Below are positions 9,616 through 17,818 of a DNA stretch of 64,000 nt, in pieces (position 1 is the stretch's first letter; each line of letters starts with the position of its first letter). The notes beneath the pieces were generated by a model. It worked only from the letters and a program-made list of their open reading frames with translations, did not search any database and was not told where the DNA came from. The stretch is from Alteromonas sp. KUL49. GTDB taxonomy: Bacteria > Pseudomonadota > Gammaproteobacteria > Enterobacterales > Alteromonadaceae. Made by a program: the position numbers and the translations under genes. The stretch lies in NCBI RefSeq assembly GCF_006538345.1, contig NZ_BJKL01000011.1, positions 62,001 through 126,000 on the forward strand. Reading direction: 5' to 3'.

Positions 9616-11766
9616 ATGAAAAAAATCGCGTTACTTTTAGTGATAGTGGCAGCGGTAGTAGGTTTTTTCCATTTTGACTTACAAACCTATCTGACCCTAG
9701 AAGGGCTGAAAGGCTCAATGGACACCTTTCAAACCAGCATTGCTGAAAACCCAGTGGTGAGCATGGCGGTGTTCTTTGCTCTATACGTGGCAGTGACAGC
9801 CTTGTCATTGCCCGGTGCCGCTATCATGACACTGGCAGCGGGGGCTTTATTCGGTCTAGTGAATGGATTGATTTTAGTTTCGTTTGCTTCAAGCATTGGC
9901 GCTACGCTGGCATTTTTGGTCGCGCGATTTATTTTACGAGATGCGGTTAGAGCTAAATTTGGCGATAAGATTAAGAGCTTTGACGAGGGCGTTGCTAAGC
10001 AAGGTGCGTTTTACTTGTTCACCCTGCGTCTTGTGCCGGTATTTCCGTTCTTTTTGATAAACCTGTTAATGGGATTAACCGCGCTTCGCACTTTCACTTT
10101 CTACTGGGTTAGCCAAGTAGGAATGTTGGCTGGCACCGTGGTATACGTGAATGCCGGTACACAGCTTGCTCAGCTTGATAGCTTGTCGGGCATTTTGTCT
10201 CCTACACTGTTACTTTCGTTTGTTTTACTGGGGATATTCCCGTGGATCGCTAAAGCTATCGTGGCGGTGGTAAACAGCAAGCGCGTTTACAAAGGTTATA
10301 AAAAGCCCGCTAAATTCGATCAAAACTTGATTGTTATTGGCGCGGGCGCTGGTGGCTTGGTAACGAGTTATATCGCTGCAGCCGTTAAAGCCAAAGTGAC
10401 TTTGGTGGAAGCAGGAGAAATGGGGGGCGACTGCTTAAACTATGGCTGTGTTCCAAGTAAAGCCATTATCAAAACCGCAAAAGTAGCGCATCAAATGCGT
10501 AACGCCGAACAATACGGTTTAGACAGCGTTCAACCCACTATGCGTTTTAGCCGAGTAATGGAGCGAGTAAACGAAGTTATCGCTGCCATAGCGCCAAACG
10601 ACAGTGTGGAGCGTTACACGTCCATGGGCGTAAATGTTATTAAAGGGTACGCTAAAATCATTGATCCTTGGACGGTGGAGATCAAACACAATACCGGACA
10701 AGTAGAAACCCTAACCACACGCAGTATTGTTATAGCGACGGGCGCGAGTCCCTTTGTGCCGCCGCTGCCGGGGCTAGACAACAGCGGTTATTTAACATCT
10801 GATACTTTGTGGTCGACATTATCGACCAGAGAAGACGTTCCTAAACGCCTTGTGGTGTTGGGCGGTGGCCCAATAGGCTGTGAGCTTGCACAAGCATTTT
10901 CCCGCTTGGGTAGTGCAGTTACCTTGGTGGAAAAAACGCCTCGGTTAATGGGTAGAGAAGATACTGACGTAGCTGACTATGTGACCGGCGTGCTGAGTGA
11001 AGGTGGCATTGATGTGCGTACCAATCACGAAGCGCTACGTTTCGAGCAGCACAACGGCGTTAAGCAGCTTGTAGTGTCCGTTGATGGAAGCGAAGAAGCT
11101 ATTGAGTATGATGACGTTATCATAGCCGTAGGTAGACGACCGCGTTTGACCGGTTTTGGGCTAGAAAACTTAGGAATAGCCACAGACCGACCGCTAGAAA
11201 CCAACGAATATTTGGAGACCTTGTTCCCTAATATTTATGCTGCCGGTGACGTCATAGGCCCGTATCAATTTACTCATGTGGCAGCGCATCAAGCGTGGTA
11301 TGCCTCGGTAAATGCACTATTCGGTAAATTTAAAAAGTTCAAGGTGGACTATCGGGTGATCCCTTGGACAACGTTTGTTGATCCTGAAGTCGCGCGAGTT
11401 GGTCTTAGCGAAACCGATGCAAAAGCAAAGGGTATCGAGTACGAAGTAACCCGTTTTGATTTTGCTGAACTTGACCGAGCGATTACTGAAAGCTCTCGTA
11501 GAGGCTACATCAAAGTACTCACACCTCCGGGTAAAGATACGATTTTGGGAGTGACCATGATCTCTGAACATGCGGGCGATCTCATGTCTGAATTTGTGTT
11601 GGCCATGAAACATGGATTAGGGTTGAACAAAATTCTTGGCACTATTCACGCCTACCCAACATGGGCAGAAGGAGCCAAATATACTGCTGGCGCATGGAAA
11701 CGAGCGAATGCGCCAGAAAAAATGCTACAGTGGGTGAAAAAGCTTCACGATTTCAACCGAGGTTAA
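9616..11766 (+). CDS. TVP38/TMEM64 membrane domain fused to mercuric reductase-like flavoprotein
   Basis: 716 residues. The N-terminal 220 residues hold the VTT (TVP38/TMEM64, DedA-like) membrane domain, with motifs such as LPGAAIMTLAAGALFG and RLVPVFPFFLINL. From about residue 238 a complete pyridine nucleotide-disulfide oxidoreductase follows: FAD site GAGAGG, redox pair C273-LNYG-C278 (GGDCLNYGCVPSK), NAD(P) site GGGPIGCE near 412, and the C-terminal HAYPTWAE with the His-Glu acid-base pair. No MerA HMA domain and no C-terminal Cys pair is seen, so mercury reduction is not supported. E. coli ydjX/ydjZ encode VTT proteins in the ydj-ynj locus that this operon resembles. A membrane-coupled dithiol/NAD(P)H redox role is inferred. 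AGGAGA site 10 bases before the ATG. Confidence 0.9.
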   Translation: MKKIALLLVIVAAVVGFFHFDLQTYLTLEGLKGSMDTFQTSIAENPVVSMAVFFALYVAVTALSLPGAAIMTLAAGALFGLVNGLILVSFASSIGATLAFLVARFILRDAVRAKFGDKIKSFDEGVAKQGAFYLFTLRLVPVFPFFLINLLMGLTALRTFTFYWVSQVGMLAGTVVYVNAGTQLAQLDSLSGILSPTLLLSFVLLGIFPWIAKAIVAVVNSKRVYKGYKKPAKFDQNLIVIGAGAGGLVTSYIAAAVKAKVTLVEAGEMGGDCLNYGCVPSKAIIKTAKVAHQMRNAEQYGLDSVQPTMRFSRVMERVNEVIAAIAPNDSVERYTSMGVNVIKGYAKIIDPWTVEIKHNTGQVETLTTRSIVIATGASPFVPPLPGLDNSGYLTSDTLWSTLSTREDVPKRLVVLGGGPIGCELAQAFSRLGSAVTLVEKTPRLMGREDTDVADYVTGVLSEGGIDVRTNHEALRFEQHNGVKQLVVSVDGSEEAIEYDDVIIAVGRRPRLTGFGLENLGIATDRPLETNEYLETLFPNIYAAGDVIGPYQFTHVAAHQAWYASVNALFGKFKKFKVDYRVIPWTTFVDPEVARVGLSETDAKAKGIEYEVTRFDFAELDRAITESSRRGYIKVLTPPGKDTILGVTMISEHAGDLMSEFVLAMKHGLGLNKILGTIHAYPTWAEGAKYTAGAWKRANAPEKMLQWVKKLHDFNRG

Positions 11767-11770
11767 TGGA

Positions 11771-12610
11771 ATGCGTATCGCTTGGCCGCGATTAATTGTA
11801 CTGGTTTTACTCTTTTTGCTGAGTGGAACCAGCGCTTTTGCTAATGCTACTTATGAAGACACAAGCCACTTGTCATCCTTACATGCCCAGTGGGATGAGT
11901 TGCTCTCGCTTCATGTGCACAGCATTGATAATGGCAATAGCACCGCTGTTGATTATGCGAGTTTTTCTCGTGACAGTAGCAAATTGGATGCGTATCTAAA
12001 TACGTTGGCGTCTGTGCCTCAATCAATCTTTAAGACGTGGTCAAAAGAAGCACGACTAGCGTTTTTAATTAACGCTTACAACGCATATACCGTAAAGCTC
12101 ATCATTACTGCATACCCAGATATAACATCCATTCTGGAATTGGAACGTGATGGCGTTATTCCTTGGAAACAGCCTTTCGCCCCTTTATTGGGAAGTACAC
12201 GTACCTTAGACGACATAGAACACGTCATGATTCGGGGCAACCCTGAACTTATGGAACCGCGTATTCATTTTGCAGTGAATTGTGCCAGTATAGGGTGTCC
12301 AGCACTTCGCCAAGAAGCCTATATTGGCGAAGCGCTATCGCAACAGCTAGATGAACAAACACGTCAGTTTTTGGGCGACACCTCTAGAAACCGCATCGAA
12401 GGGGATACCTTGTATTTGTCGCAAATCTTTGAATGGTACAAAGGTGATTTCGAACAGCAATGGCACGGTGCGAGTTCTTTGCCTTCTTTTGTGCTTCTAT
12501 ATGCCGACGCCTTGTCGTTGAATCAGACGCAGAAGCAACAACTCGCGAATGGCACCATTGCTATCAATCATATCCCCTATGATTGGGCGTTGAATGATTT
12601 TTCGGATTAG
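11771..12610 (+). CDS. DUF547 domain protein, exported
   Basis: 279 residues with an N-terminal signal or anchor (LIVLVLLFLLSGTSAFA). The body matches DUF547: FLINAYNAYTVKL, the CASIGCPALR segment and FEWYKGDF. The conserved Cys and His residues suggest a thiol-dependent enzyme fold (transglutaminase-like by some classifications), but no activity is established. It starts 5 bases after the flavoprotein gene and is followed by the ynjB homologue, so it is part of the same operon. DUF547 proteins often accompany TVP38 and CDP-alcohol phosphatidyltransferase genes, which matches the genes here. Confidence 0.85.
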   Translation: MRIAWPRLIVLVLLFLLSGTSAFANATYEDTSHLSSLHAQWDELLSLHVHSIDNGNSTAVDYASFSRDSSKLDAYLNTLASVPQSIFKTWSKEARLAFLINAYNAYTVKLIITAYPDITSILELERDGVIPWKQPFAPLLGSTRTLDDIEHVMIRGNPELMEPRIHFAVNCASIGCPALRQEAYIGEALSQQLDEQTRQFLGDTSRNRIEGDTLYLSQIFEWYKGDFEQQWHGASSLPSFVLLYADALSLNQTQKQQLANGTIAINHIPYDWALNDFSD

Positions 12611-12617
12611 CTAGCTT

Positions 12618-13811
12618 TTGTTTAATTGGCAGATAACCATCGGTTTTTTAAAGTTAAACGCGCTCTTGTGTTTGGTTGTGTTTGCCTGTGGAACTATTGG
12701 TGCTACGAACGAAGTTAGATTTCACGCGTGGGGTGGCAGCGCACAAGTGAATCAATACATTCAGTGGGTATCACAACAAGTTAATCAGCAGCACGGTATC
12801 ACCATTAACCACGTAAAATTAGCCGACACCAGTGATGCGGTGTCTCGTGTTCTTGCTGAAAAGTCTGCGGGCAATCATCACAATGGCAGTGTCGATCTCA
12901 TTTGGATCAACGGAGAAAACTTTGCTGCTATGCAATCCAATGGGCTTCTTGCGCCGAGTTGGGTGAATGAGCTGGCTAATTTTTCACTGACTAATCCTAC
13001 TGAAAACCCTGCGGTACTTACCGATTTTGGGTTGCCTACGAATGGGCAAGAAGCGCCTTGGGGCAGGGCAGCAATGGTCTTCTATTACAACAGTGCTCAC
13101 GTAAAAACGCCGCCAAAAACTGCGCATGAGTTAATGAGTTTTGTTGTAGAGAATCCAGGCTCATTTGCTTACCCAACACCCAATGACTATTTAGGCATCA
13201 GTTTTTTAAAATATTTACTGATTGCGTTAAACCGTGGCAATACAGACGGGCTTTATCGTCCTGCTATGCCAGAGATGTTTGCAGAACTCACCACACCGCT
13301 TTGGGCTTTTTTAGATACCTTGCATCCACACATGTGGAGACAGGGAACACATATGTTGCGTCAAGCATCGCACATGCAAAGGTTGATCGATGACGAAGTA
13401 CTGCACCTTGGATTCTCATTTACCGCCGCAGAGATCCCCAGTGCGGTCAACCGTTTCGATTTACCGCCTACTATTCGCACCTATGCGATGGCAGACGGCA
13501 GTTTGTCTAACATTCATTTTGTAGCCATCGCTTATAATTCACCGAATGCAGACAATGCTAAAAAAGTAGTCAACTTTTTATTGTCGCCCGTTGCACAAGC
13601 CTATAAAAAACGCCTTGATGTATGGGGCGATGACACCGTATTAGATGTAGCCTTGTTGCCAAATGAAGATGCACAACTGTTTCAAGTTGAGGGAGCCCAC
13701 CCGTCGGCATTGCCCCCGTCAGAGCGAATCATCATGTTTGCTGAGCCTCATGCTAGCTGGACTGATGCACTGCGCAACGCATGGTTTGAGCGTTACGGAG
13801 CCCGTTATTAA
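12618..13811 (+). CDS. ynjB: ABC transporter substrate-binding protein, YnjB family
   Basis: 397 residues, similar in length and motifs (RFHAWGGS near the mature start, WGRAAMVFYYN, NGEN) to E. coli YnjB. The only start that keeps the hydrophobic leader is TTG at 12618, 7 bases after the previous stop; an ATG start is not available. The leader ends FACGTIGAT and could be cut as a signal peptide or, less likely, as a lipoprotein. It overlaps the permease gene by one base (TAATG). The ligand of the Ynj transporter is unknown; the gene order (substrate protein, double permease, ATPase) is that of ynjBCD. Confidence 0.85.
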   Translation: MFNWQITIGFLKLNALLCLVVFACGTIGATNEVRFHAWGGSAQVNQYIQWVSQQVNQQHGITINHVKLADTSDAVSRVLAEKSAGNHHNGSVDLIWINGENFAAMQSNGLLAPSWVNELANFSLTNPTENPAVLTDFGLPTNGQEAPWGRAAMVFYYNSAHVKTPPKTAHELMSFVVENPGSFAYPTPNDYLGISFLKYLLIALNRGNTDGLYRPAMPEMFAELTTPLWAFLDTLHPHMWRQGTHMLRQASHMQRLIDDEVLHLGFSFTAAEIPSAVNRFDLPPTIRTYAMADGSLSNIHFVAIAYNSPNADNAKKVVNFLLSPVAQAYKKRLDVWGDDTVLDVALLPNEDAQLFQVEGAHPSALPPSERIIMFAEPHASWTDALRNAWFERYGARY

Positions 13812-15508
13812 TGTCTCCTTTTGAGCGCTTTTCCCACGCTGTAAAGCAAGCCATGATAATACTCTTGGTGTTCCCCGTTCTGGCTGGCACTTTTGGTGTA
13901 ATACTTCCTGCGGCTGGATTCTTTCCAGCCTTGGGATTTAACACTGTCGATACACAAGCCATCCACGCTTTTTTCGCCACACCAGAGTTAGTGAGTATTA
14001 TTGGGTTGACCCTATTGACTGGGGTTGGAGCAACGCTATTTTCGCTGGTCATAAGCATTGCTTTAGTGGCGGTCGTCTATTGCTATCGCCCCTTTTCATC
14101 AACAAAACGCCTACTTGCGCCCTTATTGGTATTGCCCCACGGGGCGGTTGCTTTAGCGTTAATATTTCTGTTGTCGCCAACACCTTGGATAGGCGAGTGG
14201 TTTCCGTATGACAACTACGGCGTATCGATTATTTTTGCCTTGGTGATTAAAGAAGTCCCATTTTTGTTTTTCATGAGTCAAAGCGTGCTCGCGCAAAGTG
14301 CGCTGAATAAACAGTTATCGGGATATTATCGCACCGGGCTTTCGCTTGGATACACGCCCATCACTGCATTTTTGAAACTCGTTTTGCCAAGCCTTTACCA
14401 GCGGATCAGGTTACCCGTTTTTGCGGTGTTGGCCTATGCAATATCATGTGTTGAAATCCCTTTAGTGCTTGGGTCAAATAACATTCCCACCTTGTCTGTC
14501 GCCATTGTTCATTGGTTCAATAATGTAGATTTAGCGTTGCGATTACCCGCGTCTGTTGGAGCAATCGTACTCATGCTCCTTTGCATAGTTGCTCTATTGT
14601 TGTGGCGCGGCTCAGAGCAAATCATTGGGCATTATTACCAACGGTTTGTGCTTAATCTGAATCGAGCAGGTGGGCAACTGCCCCTATTAATTCTTGGTAC
14701 AGTGAGTCTAATTGGATTCACCATACTCATACTCGCTTTGGTTTCATTCACTGGAGTGCTTTCATTTGCCACCTATTGGACTTCCGGTTCGGTGTTGCCT
14801 CAGGGAATAACAGGGCTTAACTGGTCGGTGGGGTTGGCTGCGATGCAAACGCCATTATTAAACTCACTTATTCTCGCACTGTGCACGAGTTGCGTGGCTG
14901 TAGTGGTGAGTTTGTTAGCGCTGGAAAGCGAGGTAAAGAATGAAGTAACAAGCAAAGTTGTGTCGCGATTGATGAAACGCGGTGGCTCAAGTGGATACGA
15001 AAAACGCTTTACGTTAATTTTGTTTATTCCGCTACTCGTCCCCGGCGTGGCTTTTTTGTTTGGATTGGTGTGGTTGCAGCAACTTGTTTTTCCAGAGCGT
15101 CTTTGGTTGTCTGTTGGCCTGAGTCACTTAATTTATGTTTTGCCCTATGTGTTCTTTTCGCTTGCTCATTCTTATCGGCAAATCGACCCTCGTTATGGGC
15201 AAATGGCACAAAGCTTAGGGTATTCGCCTTTCCGTGTGTTTATTCATGTAAAACTGCCTTTGGTGTTTCCATCCATTGCTTTCGCTTTTGCTATGGGGTG
15301 TGCCATTAGTTTGAGCCAATATTTGCCTACATTGCTGAGTAGTGGTGGTCAAATTGCTACCGTAACAACAGAAGCAATCGCTTTAGCAGCGGGTAGCAGT
15401 AAACGGCTTAACGCCGTGTATGTTATTGTGCAAGGATTGTTGCCCTTAGTGATATTTATGGCAGCGTGGGCTATCGCCCAATCTTTTTACGCCCGTAAAA
15501 CCAAATAA
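13811..15508 (+). CDS. ynjC: ABC transporter permease, YnjC family (two fused permease halves)
   Basis: 565 residues with about twelve membrane helices, made of two binding-protein-dependent permease units. The cytoplasmic loop motifs appear twice: SLGYTPITAFLKLVLPSL and SLGYSPFRVFIHVKLPLV, the EAA loops that contact the ATPase. This double length matches YnjC. The ATG at 13811 overlaps the ynjB stop by one base, so translation is probably coupled. It works with the YnjB-like and YnjD-like proteins as one importer in the inner membrane; the substrate is unknown. Confidence 0.9.
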   Translation: MSPFERFSHAVKQAMIILLVFPVLAGTFGVILPAAGFFPALGFNTVDTQAIHAFFATPELVSIIGLTLLTGVGATLFSLVISIALVAVVYCYRPFSSTKRLLAPLLVLPHGAVALALIFLLSPTPWIGEWFPYDNYGVSIIFALVIKEVPFLFFMSQSVLAQSALNKQLSGYYRTGLSLGYTPITAFLKLVLPSLYQRIRLPVFAVLAYAISCVEIPLVLGSNNIPTLSVAIVHWFNNVDLALRLPASVGAIVLMLLCIVALLLWRGSEQIIGHYYQRFVLNLNRAGGQLPLLILGTVSLIGFTILILALVSFTGVLSFATYWTSGSVLPQGITGLNWSVGLAAMQTPLLNSLILALCTSCVAVVVSLLALESEVKNEVTSKVVSRLMKRGGSSGYEKRFTLILFIPLLVPGVAFLFGLVWLQQLVFPERLWLSVGLSHLIYVLPYVFFSLAHSYRQIDPRYGQMAQSLGYSPFRVFIHVKLPLVFPSIAFAFAMGCAISLSQYLPTLLSSGGQIATVTTEAIALAAGSSKRLNAVYVIVQGLLPLVIFMAAWAIAQSFYARKTK

Positions 15509-15540
15509 CTAACGCGAGATTACAAAAGAGGAGTCAACTG

Positions 15541-16155
15541 TTGGCGCTGGAACTTATCGACTTATCGGTTACCAAAGATAAACATGCTCTGTTTAATGTG
15601 AATGCTCGTGTTGAGCCTGGCAAAGTCTTGAGTGTGCTTGGCGCATCAGGTTCGGGTAAGTCTACCTTGTTGAACGCAGTTACAGGTCAGCTGGAGAGTG
15701 TTTTTACTGTTAAGGGCGATATTGTATTAAACGGCGAATCGATAATAGAGGTTCCGACGTACCAGCGTAGAGTAGGAGTGTTGTTTCAAGATGCGTTGTT
15801 GTTTGAACATTTAACCGTGGGTGAAAACATCGAATTTGGTTTTCGAAACCGTAAAAATACCCAGCAAAGCGTTGCCCAATTGCTTGGCGAAGTTGAAATG
15901 CAAGATATGCAACATCGCAGCGTGAGTTCATTGTCGGGTGGGCAGCAAGCGCGAGTGGCGTTACTTAGAACCATGGCTTCCGAGCCTAAGGCTATGTTAC
16001 TTGATGAACCTTTCAGTAAACTGGACACACAGCTGCGAGCAAAAGTCAGAGAGTGGGTATTCAGTACAGTGAAAGTACAGAACATCCCAACAATCATGGT
16101 GACCCACGACGCTGAAGATGTTGACGCCGCCAATGGCGACATTATTCAACTGTAA
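15541..16155 (+). CDS. ynjD: ABC transporter ATPase, YnjD family
   Basis: 204 residues. The start is TTG at 15541, seven bases after an AGAGGAG ribosome site; no ATG fits. Walker A is GASGSGKST (near residue 34), the Q-loop LFQDALLFE, the signature LSGGQQARVALLR, Walker B AMLLDEPFSKLD and the H-loop VTHDAED. It is a compact nucleotide-binding domain without a C-terminal regulatory extension, as in E. coli YnjD. It energises the YnjBC importer encoded just upstream. Confidence 0.9.
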   Translation: MALELIDLSVTKDKHALFNVNARVEPGKVLSVLGASGSGKSTLLNAVTGQLESVFTVKGDIVLNGESIIEVPTYQRRVGVLFQDALLFEHLTVGENIEFGFRNRKNTQQSVAQLLGEVEMQDMQHRSVSSLSGGQQARVALLRTMASEPKAMLLDEPFSKLDTQLRAKVREWVFSTVKVQNIPTIMVTHDAEDVDAANGDIIQL

Positions 16156-16185
16156 TGACTAAGTTGTCATTTTAGGTAAATACAT

Positions 16186-16812
16186 ATGCTCGACGCTAAA
16201 ATAACTCCCTTAATTAAACCACTACTTCGCCCGCTTATATTGGCGCTGAATAAGTGTGGTATTACGCCCAACCAAGTGACCGTGGCAGGCTTTTTTGTTG
16301 GACTGTTGGCGGTTCCGATGATTATTGGCGGTCTATGGTATGGCGCCTTGCTATTTATTGCGCTCAATCGAATTTTTGATGGCATTGATGGCGAGTTGGC
16401 TAGGTTTCAAAACACCAGTACGTCGTCGGGTGGCTTTTTGGATATCAGTTTAGACTTTCTATTTTATGCATCAATCCCACTGGCCTTTGGTATTGCAAGC
16501 CCGTTAGAGTGGGGCACCCCTGCGCTAGTCTTGTTGGCAACCTTCATAGGTACTGGAAGCAGCTTTCTTGCTTTTGCCATTGCGGCTGAAAAATTCAACA
16601 TCGACAGACCTCAGTTCAAGAACAAAAGCTTTTACTACATGCAGGGCTTAACCGAGGGTACCGAGACCATTCTGGTATTTGTTGCCTTCTGTGTGTGGCC
16701 AACATACTTTCCAATTATTGCCTATGTATTTGCGGCTGCCTGCTTGATAACGGTTATTACACGAATTGTTGGCGGCTATACAACGTTAAAAGCGGTAGAG
16801 CAAAATGGCTAG
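16186..16812 (+). CDS. ynjF: CDP-alcohol phosphatidyltransferase, YnjF family
   Basis: 208 residues, an integral membrane enzyme with the complete CDP-alcohol phosphotransferase motif DGIDGELAR-(8)-G-(3)-D-(3)-D, including the three catalytic and metal-binding aspartates, near residues 65-90. It transfers a phosphatidyl or similar group from a CDP-linked donor to an alcohol. In E. coli ynjF closes the same ynjABCDEF gene run, which supports the name; the acceptor alcohol is unknown. It overlaps the hydroxylase gene downstream by 8 bases, so a lipid-modifying pair is likely. Confidence 0.85.
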   Translation: MLDAKITPLIKPLLRPLILALNKCGITPNQVTVAGFFVGLLAVPMIIGGLWYGALLFIALNRIFDGIDGELARFQNTSTSSGGFLDISLDFLFYASIPLAFGIASPLEWGTPALVLLATFIGTGSSFLAFAIAAEKFNIDRPQFKNKSFYYMQGLTEGTETILVFVAFCVWPTYFPIIAYVFAAACLITVITRIVGGYTTLKAVEQNG

Positions 16813-17593
16813 TATTGAGTCGTACCGCCTTCTGGTATTTCTTGGCATTTTTGCCGTGATGGGGTTACTTGAGCTTTGGTTACCCGCTCGTAACGCCCCA
16901 GTGAATAAACGATATCGTTGGACGGGCAATTGGCTCATTATGGTTAGCGGCGCATTAGTCGCAAGAGTGTTGCTGCCGTTTGGATTGGTCGGTGTGTCGA
17001 TGTGGGCCGAAGCCAATCAGATAGGTCTGTTGCATGTTATTGAACTGCCAAGTTGGATAGGCATTGTGCTATGTATTTTAGCGCTCGACCTCGCTATTTA
17101 TTGGCAACATCGTTTGTTTCATCAGGTCCCTCTTTTGTGGCGCATACACCACATGCATCACGCAGACAGCCACGTGGATACTACTACAGGATTACGATTT
17201 CACCCCATAGAGATAGCTCTTAGCCTTGTTTACAAAGGAATATTGATTCTACTATTCGGGGCTCCAGCAGTTGCCGTTGTGCTTTTTGAAATGCTGTTGA
17301 ATGGATTCGCTTTATTTAATCATGCCAATATTCGCTTAGCACCACGCTGGGAGTCTATGGTGTCTAAAGTGTGGATCACTCAACATCTTCATCGCATTCA
17401 CCATAGCCAAGTGATGGCTGAAAGTAATGCAAACTTTGGGTTTAGCATATCGATTTGGGACAGAATATTTGGATCGTTCAAATCTACAGCAAGTTTACCC
17501 GATGAGCGTATAAATCTGGGACAGCAAGACACCCCACATACGCAAGAAAATAGTCATGTAATCAAATTACTTACCATGCCTTTCAGGCGATAA
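16805..17593 (+). CDS. Sterol desaturase / fatty acid hydroxylase superfamily protein
   Basis: 262 residues, membrane-bound di-iron enzyme. The histidine boxes are present: HRLFH (HX3H), HHMHH (HX2HH), the later HLHRIHH, plus the single FNHANI, in the usual order and spacing. Such enzymes hydroxylate or desaturate lipids using oxygen. The start is the ATG at 16805 inside the end of ynjF (8-base overlap), so the two are translated together. This gene is not part of the E. coli locus, so the operon has been extended here. The substrate is not readable; lipid made by the ynjF product is a reasonable guess. Confidence 0.88.
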   Translation: MASIESYRLLVFLGIFAVMGLLELWLPARNAPVNKRYRWTGNWLIMVSGALVARVLLPFGLVGVSMWAEANQIGLLHVIELPSWIGIVLCILALDLAIYWQHRLFHQVPLLWRIHHMHHADSHVDTTTGLRFHPIEIALSLVYKGILILLFGAPAVAVVLFEMLLNGFALFNHANIRLAPRWESMVSKVWITQHLHRIHHSQVMAESNANFGFSISIWDRIFGSFKSTASLPDERINLGQQDTPHTQENSHVIKLLTMPFRR

Positions 17594-17818
17594 TTACGCA
17601 TTACCAAACCTGTATATAAATATTTTTTAATGTTCCTTAATTAATGTTTAGGCGTAATAACTACGACTTTTGTCTATGTTTAAGATGCATCGAAGCTGCC
17701 ATGTTTCTTTTGGCTAATCAACTGCAATTGCACAATGCAGACGAAAGGACGCGTGTAAATCACAGGGATGAGTATTAGTAACAGAAATACGGTAATGCAC
17801 TGTTATTAAGGTATTTCT
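17594..17818 (+). promoter_or_regulatory. Leader of chemoreceptor gene, possible structured element
   Basis: 225 bases before the chemoreceptor. The part at about 17730-17800 contains GACGAAAGGACGC, a CACAGGG segment and later ACGGTAATGC, which weakly recall the conserved blocks of the c-di-GMP-I (GEMM) riboswitch. The helices P1-P3 could not be drawn convincingly by eye, so this is only a hint. AAGG stands 7 bases before the ATG. Confidence 0.2.

Noticed and set aside
9616-11766. Mercuric reductase
   Set aside because: The redox Cys pair and overall fold match, but the HMA domain and the C-terminal vicinal Cys pair needed for mercury are absent, and no mer genes are near.
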